Source: Lumbricus rubellus
Taxonomy: Eukaryota > Annelida > Clitellata > Crassiclitellata > Lumbricidae
DNA length: 64,000 nucleotides
Direction: 5' to 3'
NCBI GenBank assembly: GCA_945859605.1
Contig: OX243827.1
Coordinates: forward strand, 21,206,862-21,270,861
The translations under genes were made by a program, and so were the position numbers. Shown here piece by piece: positions 35,646 to 46,981 of this stretch; the first letter of the stretch is position 1; each line of letters begins with the position of its first letter. The notes beneath the pieces were generated by a model. The model saw nothing but the letters and a program-made list of their open reading frames with translations, searched no databases and was not told the origin of the DNA.

Positions 35646-36820
35646 GTTCTCTGATCGATTCGATTCGAATCGAATCCACATTACTTAAAATAATAATAAC
35701 ATTAACATTAAATGACAAATATGGTCATACTGGAAGTATTGTTCGTAGGCTTTTATATATTTAGTGCCATATCAGACGTCTGTCTACAATCAACGCATTT
35801 TGTAAGTATTTTACATTAACTTTCTTCAGACTTGTTAGCTTTGCGGTCTCACTAAAAACGGATAAAGTCTGTTCAATATTGTAGATAATAAACCCACGTA
35901 TCGGATTACTTTGAAAACTGTGCGTTGGAATAAAAACTATACACGTATTGTTTTTAAGCGTCGTAAATTACTCGTCATTGCAGCGGTTTTAGCGTTGGTC
36001 GAATACAAGTCGCATTGATGAAAAGCTTTGTTGCTAAATAGAAGTTGGTTGCAGCCCAAATTCCCGAAACCCCATTCGAATTTGGCCGGATCCCCGAATC
36101 AATATTCATAGAACCTAGTCATTTATATACACTATGACTGTGTTGGCAGTAAATACTTAATTGGTCTATTATGCCATGTCTTCAATTTATCTCTGAATAA
36201 TTTTCGGGGATTTGGCCGCTTTCTATTATAAAACTGTTTAAGGGTAGGTAATCTATCGTTTTAGCGTCGGAAATTATTCGCCATTGCATGGGTTTCAGTG
36301 TTGGCCGAACACAAGTCGGTTTACGAAAATAATTATTGCTAAATAGAAGTCGTATTGATGAAAATAATTTTTATATAAATAGAAGTGGGATTTATGGAAA
36401 TAATCCTGCTGAAATCGAAGCTGGATTGATTAACAATTTTTGAATTAAATAGTAGTTATGTTGCTGAAAAATAATTGCTGCCGAAATATAAGCGAGATTG
36501 ATTAAATGAATTCTTGCTTAAAGAGCTCTGTATTAATAAAAATGATTCTGGCTACACTAGAAATTGAACTTATTAAAAATAATAATCGTGCAAAGAGCGA
36601 ATAATTTTCTACGCTAAAACAATAGATTACCTAATGGAAATCGTACTTTTGTGTATGTTCAGTGGTTTCGGTTTTCACGGAATCTTGTTGATCCCCCAAA
36701 GATGCATTTCTGTTTAAGATGTTTTCACAAGACACTCATAAAGCAACAATTATTATTGACATAAGCAATCTAAAAACAATCTTAAACTAATTTCATTATA
36801 AATGCGTGTAATTGATAGCC
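35646..36820. other. AT-rich non-coding DNA
   Basis: Several copies of a phrase like AATAGAAGT.G.ATT.ATGAAAATAA lie at 36010-36560 and resemble the inner arm repeat of FB3. They are probably decayed relatives of that element. No gene seen. Confidence 0.45.
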
Positions 36821-36829
36821 GAAATGCAG

Positions 36830-38863
36830 GGTCTCACAACAACTGGTTCACGACAACTGGTTCACAACAACTAGTTCATCGACAACTGGTACACCGACAA
36901 CTGGTTCACGACCAAATAAAGTGGAGCTGGACGCATGAAAATGTTCTTGCTTAACTTGAAGCTGGATTGATAAAAATCTTCTTGTTAAAATTGGAGCTGG
37001 ATCGCTGAAAATAACGTTGTAGTAACGGAAACCGGAATGAGTATTTTTATACAGGAATAGAAGCTGGATTGACGAAAATGTGCTGCATTAAATTGGAGCT
37101 GGATTGACGAAATTAACGCTAGAGAAATGGAAGCTGGATGAAGGAATTTTTGTGTCTTAAATAGAAGCTGGATTGACGAAATTAGCGCTTGAAAAATGGA
37201 AGCAGGATGAAGGTATTTTTGTGTCTTAAATAGAAGCTGGATTGACGAAATTAACGCTTGAGATATGGAAGCTGCATGAAGGTATTTTATGGCTGAAATA
37301 GAAGCTGGATTGACGAAATTAACGCTTGAGAAATGAAAGCCGGATTATGGTATTTTTATATCATAAATAGAAGCTGGATTAAGGTATAGCTGGATTACGG
37401 ATAAAACGCTTGAGTAATAGAAGCTGGATTAGGGTAGTTTTATATCTGATATAGAAGCTGGATCAAGTTATTTATTTTTTATATCTGTAATAGAAGCTGG
37501 ATTAAGTTATTTTTATATCTGTAATGGAAGCTGGAAGAAGGTATTTTTATATCTTAAATAGAAGCTGGATTAAGGTATTTCTTTATCTTAAATGGAAGCT
37601 GGACGTGAAAGCGTTATTTTCGTCAATCCAGCTTCTATTTCGCCTATTCTGATCCTTCATCCAGCTTCCATTTCTCAGGCGTTAATTTCGTCAATCTAGC
37701 TTCTATTTTTGCCATAAAATACCTTCATCCAGTTTCCATTTCAGATATGTTTAAAACTGCCTTAATCCAGCCTCCACTTCAGATATAAAAATACCTTAAA
37801 CCAGCTTCCATTTCTCAAGCGTGTTATCATTAATCTGGCTTCCATTTCTCAAGCGTTATTTTTGTCAATCCAGCTTCTATTTCACCTATTAGGACCATAC
37901 AGCTGCAATCTAAGCAAGAACATTTTCATTTATCTAGCTACCAGTTAAACAAGAACATTCTCATCCGTCCAGTTCCAATTTAATCAAGAACATTTTAATC
38001 AATCAAGCTCCCTGTTAAGGAAGATTTTCATGCAGCACCAATTTAAGCATGGACACTTTCATCAATCCAACTCCCAGTTAAGGAAGAACATAAACCATCC
38101 AGCTCCAATTTAAGCAAGAACATTTTCATCCATCCAGCTCCTATTTAAGCAAGAACATTTTCATCCATCCAGCTCCCAGTTAAGCAAGAAGATTTTCATC
38201 CATCCAGCTCCCAGTTAAGGAAGAACATTTTGATCCATCCAGCTCCAATTTAAGCAAGAAGATTTTCACAGCTCCCAGTTAAGGAAGAACATCCAGCTCC
38301 AATTTAAGCAAGAAATTTTCATCCATCCAGCTTCCAGTTAAGCAAGAACATTCTCATTCATCCAGGTCCAATTAAATAAAAAGATGTTCATCGATCCAGC
38401 TTCTATTTCAGGTAAAAAAATACTGATTCCGGCTTCCTTTACTACAATCGCTCCAATTTTAATAAGGCGATTTTAGTCAGTCTAAATCCGACTTCTATTT
38501 AAAATTGAAGTATTTTCATCAATCCAACTTCTAGTCATCAACGCGATTGTTTCGTGCATCCGGCTTCAATTTTTACAAGCATTATTTACATCAGTGCAAC
38601 TTCATTCAGGAAACGTTCTTTTCCTCGGTCTCTTTTGCAGCGAGGCTATCAACAGTCTGTGTTCGATTTATCACGAGTTATTTTCATCAATCCAACTTCT
38701 CTTTTAGCGACAATAACCAGGGACTAAACAAAATTCGCAGTGAACATTTGGTCGTGAACCAGTTGCCGGGGAACCAGCTGTCGGTGAACCAACTGTCGTG
38801 AACCAGTTGTCGTGAACCAGTTGTCCGTGAACCAGTTGTCTGTGAATCAGTTGTCGTGGAACC
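36830..38863. mobile_element. Foldback transposon FB3 with perfect 9-bp target duplication
   Basis: The ends are GGTCTCACAACAAC and GTTGTCGTGGAACC (inverted). The flanking 9-bp duplication GAAATGCAG lies at 36821-36829 and 38864-38872. Outer arms are arrays of about 15 bp, GTTCACGACAACTG (36838-36915; inverse 38737-38860). Inner arms are arrays of about 65 bp, AATAGAAGCTGGATTGACGA (36925-37610; inverse 37615-38540). The arms meet near 37612 with almost no loop. A 9-bp duplication is usual for Mutator-like elements. No transposase. Confidence 0.8.
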
Positions 38864-39134
38864 GAAATGCAGCAAGTAAAAACTATGGCCGTCACAGATT
38901 GGGGCAGAATAGAGTGCTCTGATGTACGACGATCGATAGCCCAATGTTTCCGCGAAAGTAAGTATAGGTAAGTCAGTCTTTGATCAGAAGAGTATGAAAA
39001 CGTATATTTTTGAAATATTAATAAGCTTAAATAAGCTAAAGAACACATTAAAAGTGTCCGATTACACTTGGTAAATAGCTAAAATAAGCTGTCGTGTAAA
39101 GTAAGTAAGTATATAGTAGCTATCTACAGTACAG

Positions 39135-39745
39135 GGTGTCACGACAACTCGTCTACCGACAACTCGTCTAACGACAAGTGGTCTCCGGACAATTCGTCTA
39201 ACGACAACTGGTCTACTGGCAACTGATAAATCGCTTAAGAAATTGAAGCTGGATGACAGTTTTTTTTAGGTTAAGTGGAGGTTGGATTGATGAAAAAACG
39301 CAAGAGAAATGGAATCTGGATGATGGTTCTTTTACAGGTGAAATAGAAGCTGGATTGACGAAAATAACGCATAATAAATAATAGCTGGATGAAGGTATTT
39401 CTAGATCTCAAATAGAAGCTGGATTGATAATAAAACCGCTTAAGTAATGGAAGCTGGATGAGGGTATTTTTATATCTGAAATAGAAGCTGGATTGACTAA
39501 AATAACAGGCGAGAAATAGAAGCTGGCTGAAAGTATTTTTAGATTTGAAGTAGAAATGGGTGCATGTTGGAATACATGAATGAAAATCATCAATCCAGCT
39601 TCCATTTAAGCTAAAAACCCATTTTTGTAAATCCAGCTTCTATTTCATCAATACTATTCGTCTGTAGACCAGTTGTTGTTAGACCAATTGTCTGGAGACG
39701 AGTTGTGGGTAGACGAGTTGTCGGTAGACCAGTTGTCGTGGAACC
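39135..39745. mobile_element. Foldback transposon FB3b, shorter relative of FB3
   Basis: Outer arms use the phrase GTCTAACGACAACTC/G (39135-39228; inverse 39655-39745), and inner arms use the same AGCTGGATTGACGAAA repeat as FB3. It lies 270 bp from FB3. The right end GTTGTCGTGGAACC is identical to that of FB3. The left end is GGTGTCACGACAAC. No matching target duplication was found, so one end may have been replaced. Confidence 0.7.
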
Positions 39746-39802
39746 AATAAACTATAGGACTTAATTGTAGTAGTCCGACAATTAGGCCCTATAGTTTATC
39801 AT
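39746..39802. other. Short perfect hairpin next to FB3b
   Basis: AATAAACTATAGG.CTTAATTGT and its inverse ACAATTAGG.CCTATAGTTTAT flank a 10-nt loop. It is followed by (TA)n at 39808-39833. It could be a tiny MITE or a cruciform. Confidence 0.4.
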
Positions 39803-40749
39803 GCGATATATATATATATATATATATATATATTTCCTGAGTATAGCGATGGTCAGGACTAAAAATAGCGCATAAACATTTTGTAATATTATTTCGGCTA
39901 CCAGCAACAGGATATTTCTTAGTAGTTACTTTTACTGACTCAGAGTTCTGCGACTTTTTCTACTATTTAAACATAATAACCTACCATTATAGGCCATTTT
40001 GGTTGTAGGTAGAGCCAAACCAGAATGCGTCTTGATTTTATGCCCTTAAGTTCTCTGTTCCTTGCTGAAACATGTGTGTTTGAATTGGTAAACAGAGGGT
40101 TGGTGTTTAAGATCAATCAATTTAGTTGCACATGACATGTTCTTTAGCTTAATTTTAAGTTTATTAATATTTCAGAAAATGTACGTTTTCATGGTCTTTT
40201 GATCACTTACTTTTGCGTAAACATTGCGCTATCGATCGTAGTATGTCGGAGCGCTTTATTCTGCTCCGAAATGTGACAGCCATAGCGTTTACTTGCTGCA
40301 TGTCGGCTACCTAGCCGACGTTAACATCTACCATATAAAGACTTCTATATATATCATAAGCAGAATCCGGATAAAAGAATCTTCCCACAGTAGAAGTTGA
40401 ATTGATGAAAAATGATAGTGCTACTGTGGGCAAGTAATTTAGAATGCTATGCTACACGTTTGCCTGAAGAATAAAAACTCTCCTAAGACTTATTGGATAT
40501 GGACCGAAGTCAGAACATTATGTCTCGATCATTAGCACTCACATTCAAGGCTGTGAATAATTTATTATCGTACCCGGTTGTTAATAGTGCAGGACTTCAT
40601 TAAAATATGCTGAGTTTCATAATGTTTTAAATTGTTGCTGATTTAACATGGAATTTGACAGGTTTTATTAAAATAAAGTCTGTTCTCATCTGTGAAAGTT
40701 ACCTTTGTTATCCTGTTGGCCGCTTTGCTGACTTTATGTATGTATGAGC

Positions 40750-40955
40750 AATTGTTATAGCGCCCCTTAACGAATCTTCTCAGAGGTGCTTCTGACTACA
40801 GCACGGACACTGAATCGGAGTTTCACACTGAAGCACATGGCCAATTGTGAGTGAATGACTTGCTCAGGGCCCTTGTGCGGTGGCTTGAGATGGATTCGAA
40901 ACCCACAATCTTCCGGCACCGAACATACCCATCCACCATCATGCCCCACAATGCA
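40750..40955 (-). mobile_element. tRNA-derived SINE, family S1
   Basis: Same order as the copy at 1197-1440. On the minus strand the A-box region is decayed, the B box complement is GGATTCGAAACC (near 40889-40900), the body is shared (AATTGTGAGTGAATGACTTGC on the plus strand) and the tail is AAGGGGCGCTATAAC. Confidence 0.65.
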
Positions 40956-41099
40956 TTATGCGAATGGATGGATTCTTATACATGGCTTCTGTTTAGTTTG
41001 TCCCTGGAGGCAACTGCAAACATCCAAATGCAATATCTACCCCGATAGCATATTATTATTATCATTGTTGTTATTATTATATTATGATGTAAATATTAT

Positions 41100-41405
41100 T
41101 ACAGGTAACTGGCTAACGAATGAAAGCATTAGAGAAAAGACAGGACAGAAGAACCTGGAGAGGAACATCAGGAAGTGGCTACTAAAGTGGATGGGACACG
41201 TGATAAGAATGGATCAGGACAGAAGAGAAAAACAAACAACATGGGTCATGTAGGGAGAGACACAGAAGAGGGAGACCTTGGAAAAGCTGGATGGAGACTC
41301 TTCGAGAGGATTTTCCATGTCTGGAGATGATGTGGAACGACGCTGTTGAGATGGCGGTGGACAGAGAATCGTAGACAATGCGTTGCTCGATTGCAACTCT
41401 GCACT
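41100..41405 (+). mobile_element. C-terminal relic of an RTE-like LINE
   Basis: The frame reads SIREKTGQKNLERNIRKWLL, then KWMGHVIRMDQDRREKQTT. This is the well-known retrotransposon tail pattern (R..WLGHV.RM...R...Q). It continues after a stop as a frame-shifted GRPW-like region. Heavily decayed. Confidence 0.5.
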
Positions 41406-41670
41406 GGAAGGTCTAAGGTAAGGACGACATACATTTTTAAAGCATGCAATAGCACATTGAAATTTGATTCTAAGTCTTCAAAAGAGGAAGTTAGATATCT
41501 ATGTGCTTGAAAGCGAGGAACAAATATTTAGTGAGTTTTGAGCCACTTTTGGATAGGAATTTGAGAACTACAAAGCAAGAATAGAAGCCGATTCCATTCT
41601 CTGGGTTCAAAGGCATGGAATATACATGGGCCCATAACTGGGGCTCATCTAAAATATCCATACTTGATGA

Positions 41671-42102
41671 TCAGAGGCAACAAGGAGGAATGTATGGAGT
41701 TTGTAGTGACTGCAGTTCGGTAGGTGTACTTTTGCTTAGGGATTTGTTCAAACCGACCAATTTGAATTTTAACCGGAACATATCAGGAAGCCAATGCAGC
41801 TGAGTTAGCCCTACCCTTAGTGCATGCCATTTCTGTTCTCTTTGTTTGACTAAAAGCGCTCTTAGTTCCTTTTGCATGAAATCAAGATAGGTCAAGAGTT
41901 CCTGTGGCTGACCTTCATGTGATGGAATTGATTTTGACCATAAGCCTTCTGCAAGTTCCTGTGATTTATCGAATTCACAATATATTCCAATGTTTAAAAG
42001 ATTTAATGCTGCTTGGTAAGGTGTGACACTTGATAACATCTTAGGACTGGAAGTCACATCCGGTACTGAAGCCCTCCATGTAAGAGTATACAGTTTTCTC
42101 AA
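41671..42102 (-). CDS. Unrecognised 143-residue open frame
   Basis: The longest non-repeat frame in its neighbourhood, with normal amino-acid composition. It reads KMLSSVTPYQAALNLL, then QELLTYLDFMQKELRALLVK and ALRVGLTQLHWLPDMF. It lacks low-complexity bias, so it was probably once coding. No family is recognised. It lies between a LINE relic and a MITE and may belong to a transposon or domesticated gene; no splice sites are clear. Confidence 0.3.
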   Translation of the reverse strand: MRKLYTLTWRASVPDVTSSPKMLSSVTPYQAALNLLNIGIYCEFDKSQELAEGLWSKSIPSHEGQPQELLTYLDFMQKELRALLVKQREQKWHALRVGLTQLHWLPDMFRLKFKLVGLNKSLSKSTPTELQSLQTPYIPPCCL

Positions 42103-42523
42103 GTACTTTGCTGAAATAAAGTCAGTTTTAGATAAATTAACAAGAACTCATTCAGATATCAATGCTTGACATTGGAAGTCAGTCTTCAATAAGAAACTGG
42201 AGTCCAATAATAAAAATGCACATTGGATGGCCAGGTTACTGTATGACATCAAAATATACCTTTTAGTGCTCAACAAAGTCAACATGATGTAATCAATCTA
42301 ATTAAGAAGAAAAAACTCGAATTCATCAACTTAGGCTATGTAATTTGGTGGCCTTCGTCACACAAGGGCATGGCTAAAAGACTTGCTGCTGTAGCTGCAG
42401 GACAAGATCTTTCAATATGGACATATATAGAAAATACGAGTCAGTTGCCCATGCAGGAGATCAGCTTTGCTTCCATGAAGGTCCTAGAAAACCACCAGTA
42501 GTACCTTTCAGATGAGGTTAAAG

Positions 42524-42678
42524 CATGGGCGGAGTTTGGTTTCCGTTCTTGGAGGGGCTAATGCCTTCTTAGGGGGGCTAAGCCCGAAAAAATATATCAT
42601 TTTCATGGTAAGAAAGCTAAATCTGGGCCTTCTTGGGGGGGCTTAGCTCCCCCTAGCCCCTGATAAACTCCGCCCATG
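42524..42678. mobile_element. hAT-type MITE (family M2)
   Basis: Perfect 14-bp termini CATGGGCGGAGTTT and AAACTCCGCCCATG. Flanks GGTTAAAG and GATTATAG agree at six of eight positions, a decayed 8-bp duplication. The interior has G-run/C-run hairpins like family M1. Confidence 0.6.
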
Positions 42679-43809
42679 GATTATAGGTCTGTTATGTGGC
42701 TATTTGCCCATAGCAGACAAGGTAAATATTCCACAGAATACTTGTGAAGCTTGGTGAAAGGATGGTGAGGCTTAGTGATATGGCGCTGAAAAAGGAGATT
42801 GCATGGGTGATTTTGCATCTCAGCAAATGAGGACGCTACCATCACGCCTGAAGATTGGTGATTTCTTTTTACACTTCCACCAGAAAAATAGATCGAGAAT
42901 GAGGATTACAAAAAGGGCAGAGACTTAATTCAACAACAGAGTGTTGAACAGCATGTCTTAGAGATGTGAAAAGTTGTTTGAGGAATTCAATTCAAGGCTT
43001 ATCACTGATGTTGTTGAAAAGCCAAGTGGTCGAGGGGGAAGTAGGAAAGCTGTCCCCACTCACTCATTAAAGAAATCTGCTGTTGACACAGTGCCTGCTT
43101 ACAGTGCTTAGACTTCTGCATTATAAAGACTTTATCGGATGTTGAAGTAAGAAAACGAGAACTATCGACATTCATGGACTTAACGATGTTTTTTGACAAT
43201 TTTTAACATTTCTAATTTTTCAAACCAACTCAAATTTTAGATTTAATACTGGCCAATTGCTTAAGTACCACACATATTGTCATATTACAGCAATATTTGA
43301 TTTATATTGAAAGAAACTACGATTGTATAGGAATGTATGCTCGACACATTATTTTTGTACAATTAACGTCTATACACTGGCCCATGCAAAGTAACACAGT
43401 CGCTTAGCACCGCCTTCTAGCTGGAATAGGAAGCTGAAATTTTGTCTCAATGATACTATTGATAGGTCTAACAAACTGAGAGGTAGTCTTGGTTTCTGGC
43501 TTGAACTTTATTTTTTACCATGTATCTGTGAACCACACTAATCCTCGTACGTGGTCAACACCTCAGTTCCCCAGTACATCATCAGAATATATCATCCTTT
43601 GTCGATGATACATACAGGTGGGCCATAAAAAAGACAGTCCCCTACGATTTTTTGCCAATATCTTGGCCATAAGTACGAATTTTTAAATCAAAGTTTACAG
43701 GCTTAAATGGAAACTATGGTTATACATGATGACCAGATTTAATCAAAATATTTCGAAACAGAGCAAAAGTTATATTATTTATTCAGACCGCCCTCTGTTT
43801 TTTGACGAT

Positions 43810-44004
43810 TCAAAAACATAATGCAGCAAAAAGTTGCAAAAACCTATGTTTATTAAGTCGCGTCTTAAATACAGTTTGCATTGAGCAGAAACGTAACATG
43901 TGTGGCTTTGTGTGCAGTGGAAGACTGTTCCAAGAGTAAAGTTCCAGCACAGGAGAAGATGTGAAGAGCTTGGTGATTGCTAGGCTCACCAGCGAATCTG
44001 TCAT
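43810..44004 (-). mobile_element. 3' fragment of a CR1-like LINE
   Basis: The minus strand encodes SWNSLPLHTKPHMLRF, then FKTRLNKHRF, the usual ORF2 C-terminal pattern. It ends about 65 bp before the ARMC2-like exon at 44068. Confidence 0.5.
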
Positions 44005-44067
44005 GTAATTAAACCTATTGTAACAAGCTCTTCAGATAATGTGTCTTTGTTGTTTTTCCTGTTGAAG

Positions 44068-44200
44068 TCGATGAAGTGCTGGTGGCCATGTTGGATTCCG
44101 GTGATCGTGAGTTGGTGTTTGCCGAATGTAGCATTCTCATTAATCTGATGGCAGACGAAGACAAAAGGTCACTCCTCAGTCGCGAAGGCAGCATCACAAA
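44068..44200 (+). CDS. ARMC2: ARMC2 homologue, third-from-last exon (armadillo repeat)
   Basis: The exon encodes DEVLVAMLDSGDRELVFAEC, then ILINLMADEDKRSLL. This matches the human ARMC2 stretch MALLDAQHQDICFSACGVLLNLTVDKDKR (both recalled). Acceptor: TTGTTTTTCCTGTTGAAG ending at 44067. Donor: AAA|GTAAGA at 44201. The end is phase 2 and joins exactly to the next exon, giving Lys-Leu as in ARMC2 (KKL). ARMC2 is an armadillo protein needed for assembling the axonemal central pair in sperm flagella. The earlier exons were not found upstream. A LINE fragment abuts the acceptor side. Confidence 0.75.
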
Positions 44201-44284
44201 GTAAGATCTGCATCTCCCTCTGAAGTCTGCTTTATTTTGCTTCTGTATAAGATGTGCAATCGAGTATAGGAGCACTACTCTAGT

Positions 44285-44565
44285 CCGGCCCAGCCTCCTA
44301 GGCCTTGCTCCTGTCTACCTTTGCAAGCTCTGTAGCCCTACTCTTGTTAATACTCGCCACTTTCGCTCCATTTGTTTGGCTGACCAAAGTCTGCTCTCAG
44401 TCCCACTATGCAAAGTCGACCGTCTTGGCGGTAGGACCTTCTACCTGGAATGGCCTCCCCTTGACTCTCCACTCCCTTCCTAGAACTTCTCAGGCATTCC
44501 TCTCTCATCTTAAGACAGATTTATTTTGCCTTGCTGAGTTTGAGAGCACCTCTGAGTAGTTCCTT
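44285..44565 (+). mobile_element. 3' fragment of a CR1/L2-like LINE inside the ARMC2 intron
   Basis: Encodes AVGPSTWNGLPLTLHSL, then LSHLKTDLF, with a (TGAA)n tail near 44592-44608. It lies within the 996-bp intron between the first two ARMC2-like exons. Confidence 0.6.
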
Positions 44566-45196
44566 GAAAAGATGCTATACAGATTCATTTAATGATGAAT
44601 GAATGAATCTTATGTAGCACGTTGCTTGAAGCATCAATCAAATTAAAATCAGAACTGCAGTCAACCTCTCGTTATCTGTTTGGAAAACTCGGATCAAAGT
44701 CAGTTAAATTGGAAACCAGGTTCTGGTGGATAATAAAGGTGGAAAAAGATTTGTGTTGAGTTTAGACTGGAATGACATCAAAGATACAAAGATTATCGTT
44801 TTCAAAGTCATAATTCATTTCTGATAGGCGCAACAAGACCTCGACTCCTGAAGTTCTAAACTCTTGAATAGGATACCAATCGTTATTCAACAAGGTTGCA
44901 TTGTCTAGCTGGTTTTTTCCATTTACAGAGACCACTGCTTATGTTTTTTTTACATTTCCATTGAACACTATGATAAGTGTACTGTCGGTGGGAAGATGAG
45001 ACGGCAAGGTAGACTGCCCCATGTTGATATTCTGAGACTGAGAAAATAAAGTCGTTGACACTTCACACATATGGATGTTGAAATCTGCTTCTTTTGCTAG
45101 CTTAAGTGACCTCCTCTTTGTCATCTCTTCTATATCTAGTGGTGAACGTTAATTTTATGACATGTTGTACAACACGTTCTCTGCATTTTTCTGCAG

Positions 45197-45356
45197 GTTG
45201 ATTGGAGTACTGCAAGAGTTTGTCCGTACGGACTGGCAGGTGGCTGGTATGGTTTGTCAGACGTTGTGAAGTTCACTGCTAAGATCCCAAGTACAGCGTC
45301 CTGTTTCGGCAAGGAAGAAGCACAGGAGCTTGTCGACATTCTTGTCGATTACCTGG
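45197..45356 (+). pseudogene. ARMC2: ARMC2 homologue, penultimate exon with a one-base deletion
   Basis: After the acceptor TTTTTCTGCAG (ends 45196) the frame reads LIGVLQEFVRTDWQVAGMVC, then QTL, matching human ARMC2 KLVDCLRDLGPTDWQLACLVCKTLW. At about 45267-45269 the expected Trp codon is short by one base. The original frame would stop there, while the next frame continues KFTAKIPSTASCFGKEEAQE and LVDILVDYL to the donor G|GTATAG (45357). The exon length (160) is one short of the value that keeps phase. It is either a true disabling deletion or a consensus error. Conservation on both sides of the break argues that any loss is recent. Confidence 0.75.
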
Positions 45357-45554
45357 GTATAGTTTTTATCTACTACTAAAGTTTGGCTGGTGTACAATGT
45401 TTATTTTGAATTCCATTCAATTTTGTGAGATGTCCATAGAATTGGCAGTAGGAGTACTGTAGGACAGAAGATTAATGGCAATGGAATTCAATCTTTTGCT
45501 CCTGTTGAGTATTAAATTTGAACTGTGCCTAACTGCTTGGTAGCCTGCAATACA

Positions 45555-45660
<106 letters not shown>

Positions 45661-45804
45661 CTCTAAAGAAACTTGTCATCTCAGCTTCCATTGCTTATGT
45701 GCCGTGGCCTTCTATGTTTCTTTTGTCCAACCAGAATTTATTGAATAATAATAATAATATTATAATAATAATAATAATAGCAATATTATATTATCATTTG
45801 GTAG

Positions 45805-45956
45805 ATGACGATGTTGTTGCTGAAGTTGGTGAACTCGACGAGGAGATGAGAGACTACTTCCAGGACGCGTGGAAAACGGAATTCTGTCCAGTGGTAACCG
45901 ACCATTTCCGTCGAATCAAAAAACATCAATCTCACATGGAACCTATCTTGTCGTGA
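45805..45956 (+). CDS. ARMC2: ARMC2 homologue, last coding exon with stop
   Basis: The acceptor TTTGGTAG ends at 45804. The exon completes a split Asp codon and encodes DDVVAEVGELDEEMRDYF, then WKTEFCPVVTDHFRRIKKHQ and the end EPILS before TGA. Human ARMC2 ends HWETEFKPVAQQLLNRIQRHHTFLEPL (recalled), so the order WETEF.PVA...RI..H...EP is kept. No AATAAA is obvious in the next 400 bp. Confidence 0.75.
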
Positions 45957-46089
45957 AAAACTCATCATTCCTTTACTTCTTTTTCTGCTGCCAACAGCAT
46001 CGGTCTGAACAGATGGAAATGATTGCGGCAGTGCGTCTAACGTCCGTACTACCACGAGCACCTCTGTGTAGTTTGATCGGCTAGAGGCG

Positions 46090-46972
46090 ATATATAAATT
46101 GGTTTTTTAAGATCTCTGGCATAATCTGCTTTGTGAATCGGGTTCTAATCGGTGTGTGGTGCAGAGGTGTTGTGGGTTGAATAGTGACTGCAATGGGAGT
46201 GGAAAATCCCCCAATAGATTTTTTAAATGTTGTGTTGTCAATGAAAAGTCTGTAAATGTGTATTCTTTTGAGGTAGCCTAGTCTGATTTATGGAAGTTTT
46301 AAGAGCTTTGTTGTTAACTGTGGTTGTGAAGTCTGCCTTGAAGACATTGCACTTCAGTCTAAGTTGAAATTCGTTGCCAATCAATTATGTACAGTAGTCT
46401 ATATTAAAGTTTCTGAAGCATAGCGCATTTCCTACAGATTTTCAAAACTTCTCAAACCACAGTCTGTATCTATTGCAAAGTTTCTGAAAACAGTGCTTAG
46501 TGGAAAGTTTTTTTGAAAGCACAGCATGTACTGCAAAACTTTTGAATTCATATTGAAAGAGGACTGCATTTATTGCACTGTGTTTTTAGGGTCTTGAACG
46601 GTACTTTATAAATGTTATGCTTCGTAAATGCAGGGTTGCTGAACAATAATTTAATGCATTGATTGCCTGCTTTACTCGATTACAAATCATTTGCTATGGA
46701 TTAACTTTCCATCGCAGACCTAGAAGGCGATGATTGTTGGTATCAAACAAAGGAATGCATCTGTACAATTAGAGAAATTGAATTCACTTGGAGTCATTAG
46801 GTTCTTCTTCATATCTGAACTGCATTTCAGTCAGTCGGTCAGACAGGTTTCTTATTTCTCTAGTTTTCTTTTCTACAATTTCTACAGTATTGTGGACATG
46901 GCTTCCAATGGTGGCATGGCGATTACGCGTGAAAGATAAGAGGTACACGAGAAATTGTAAACTTGCATAATT
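46090..46972. other. Non-coding DNA downstream of ARMC2
   Basis: AT-rich, with imperfect repeats of CAAAACTTCTGAA-like words (46420-46560). A minus-strand frame at 46784-47008 contains TREIRNLSDRLTEMQFRYEE, which looks coiled-coil-like, but splice context is poor. Confidence 0.4.
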
Positions 46973-46981
46973 CCTCCGTGC

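Noticed and set aside
43614..43800. Mariner/Tc1-like terminus (TACAGGTGGGCCATAAAAAAG)
   Set aside because: The start looks like a terminal repeat preceded by TA, but no inverted partner or transposase could be found.
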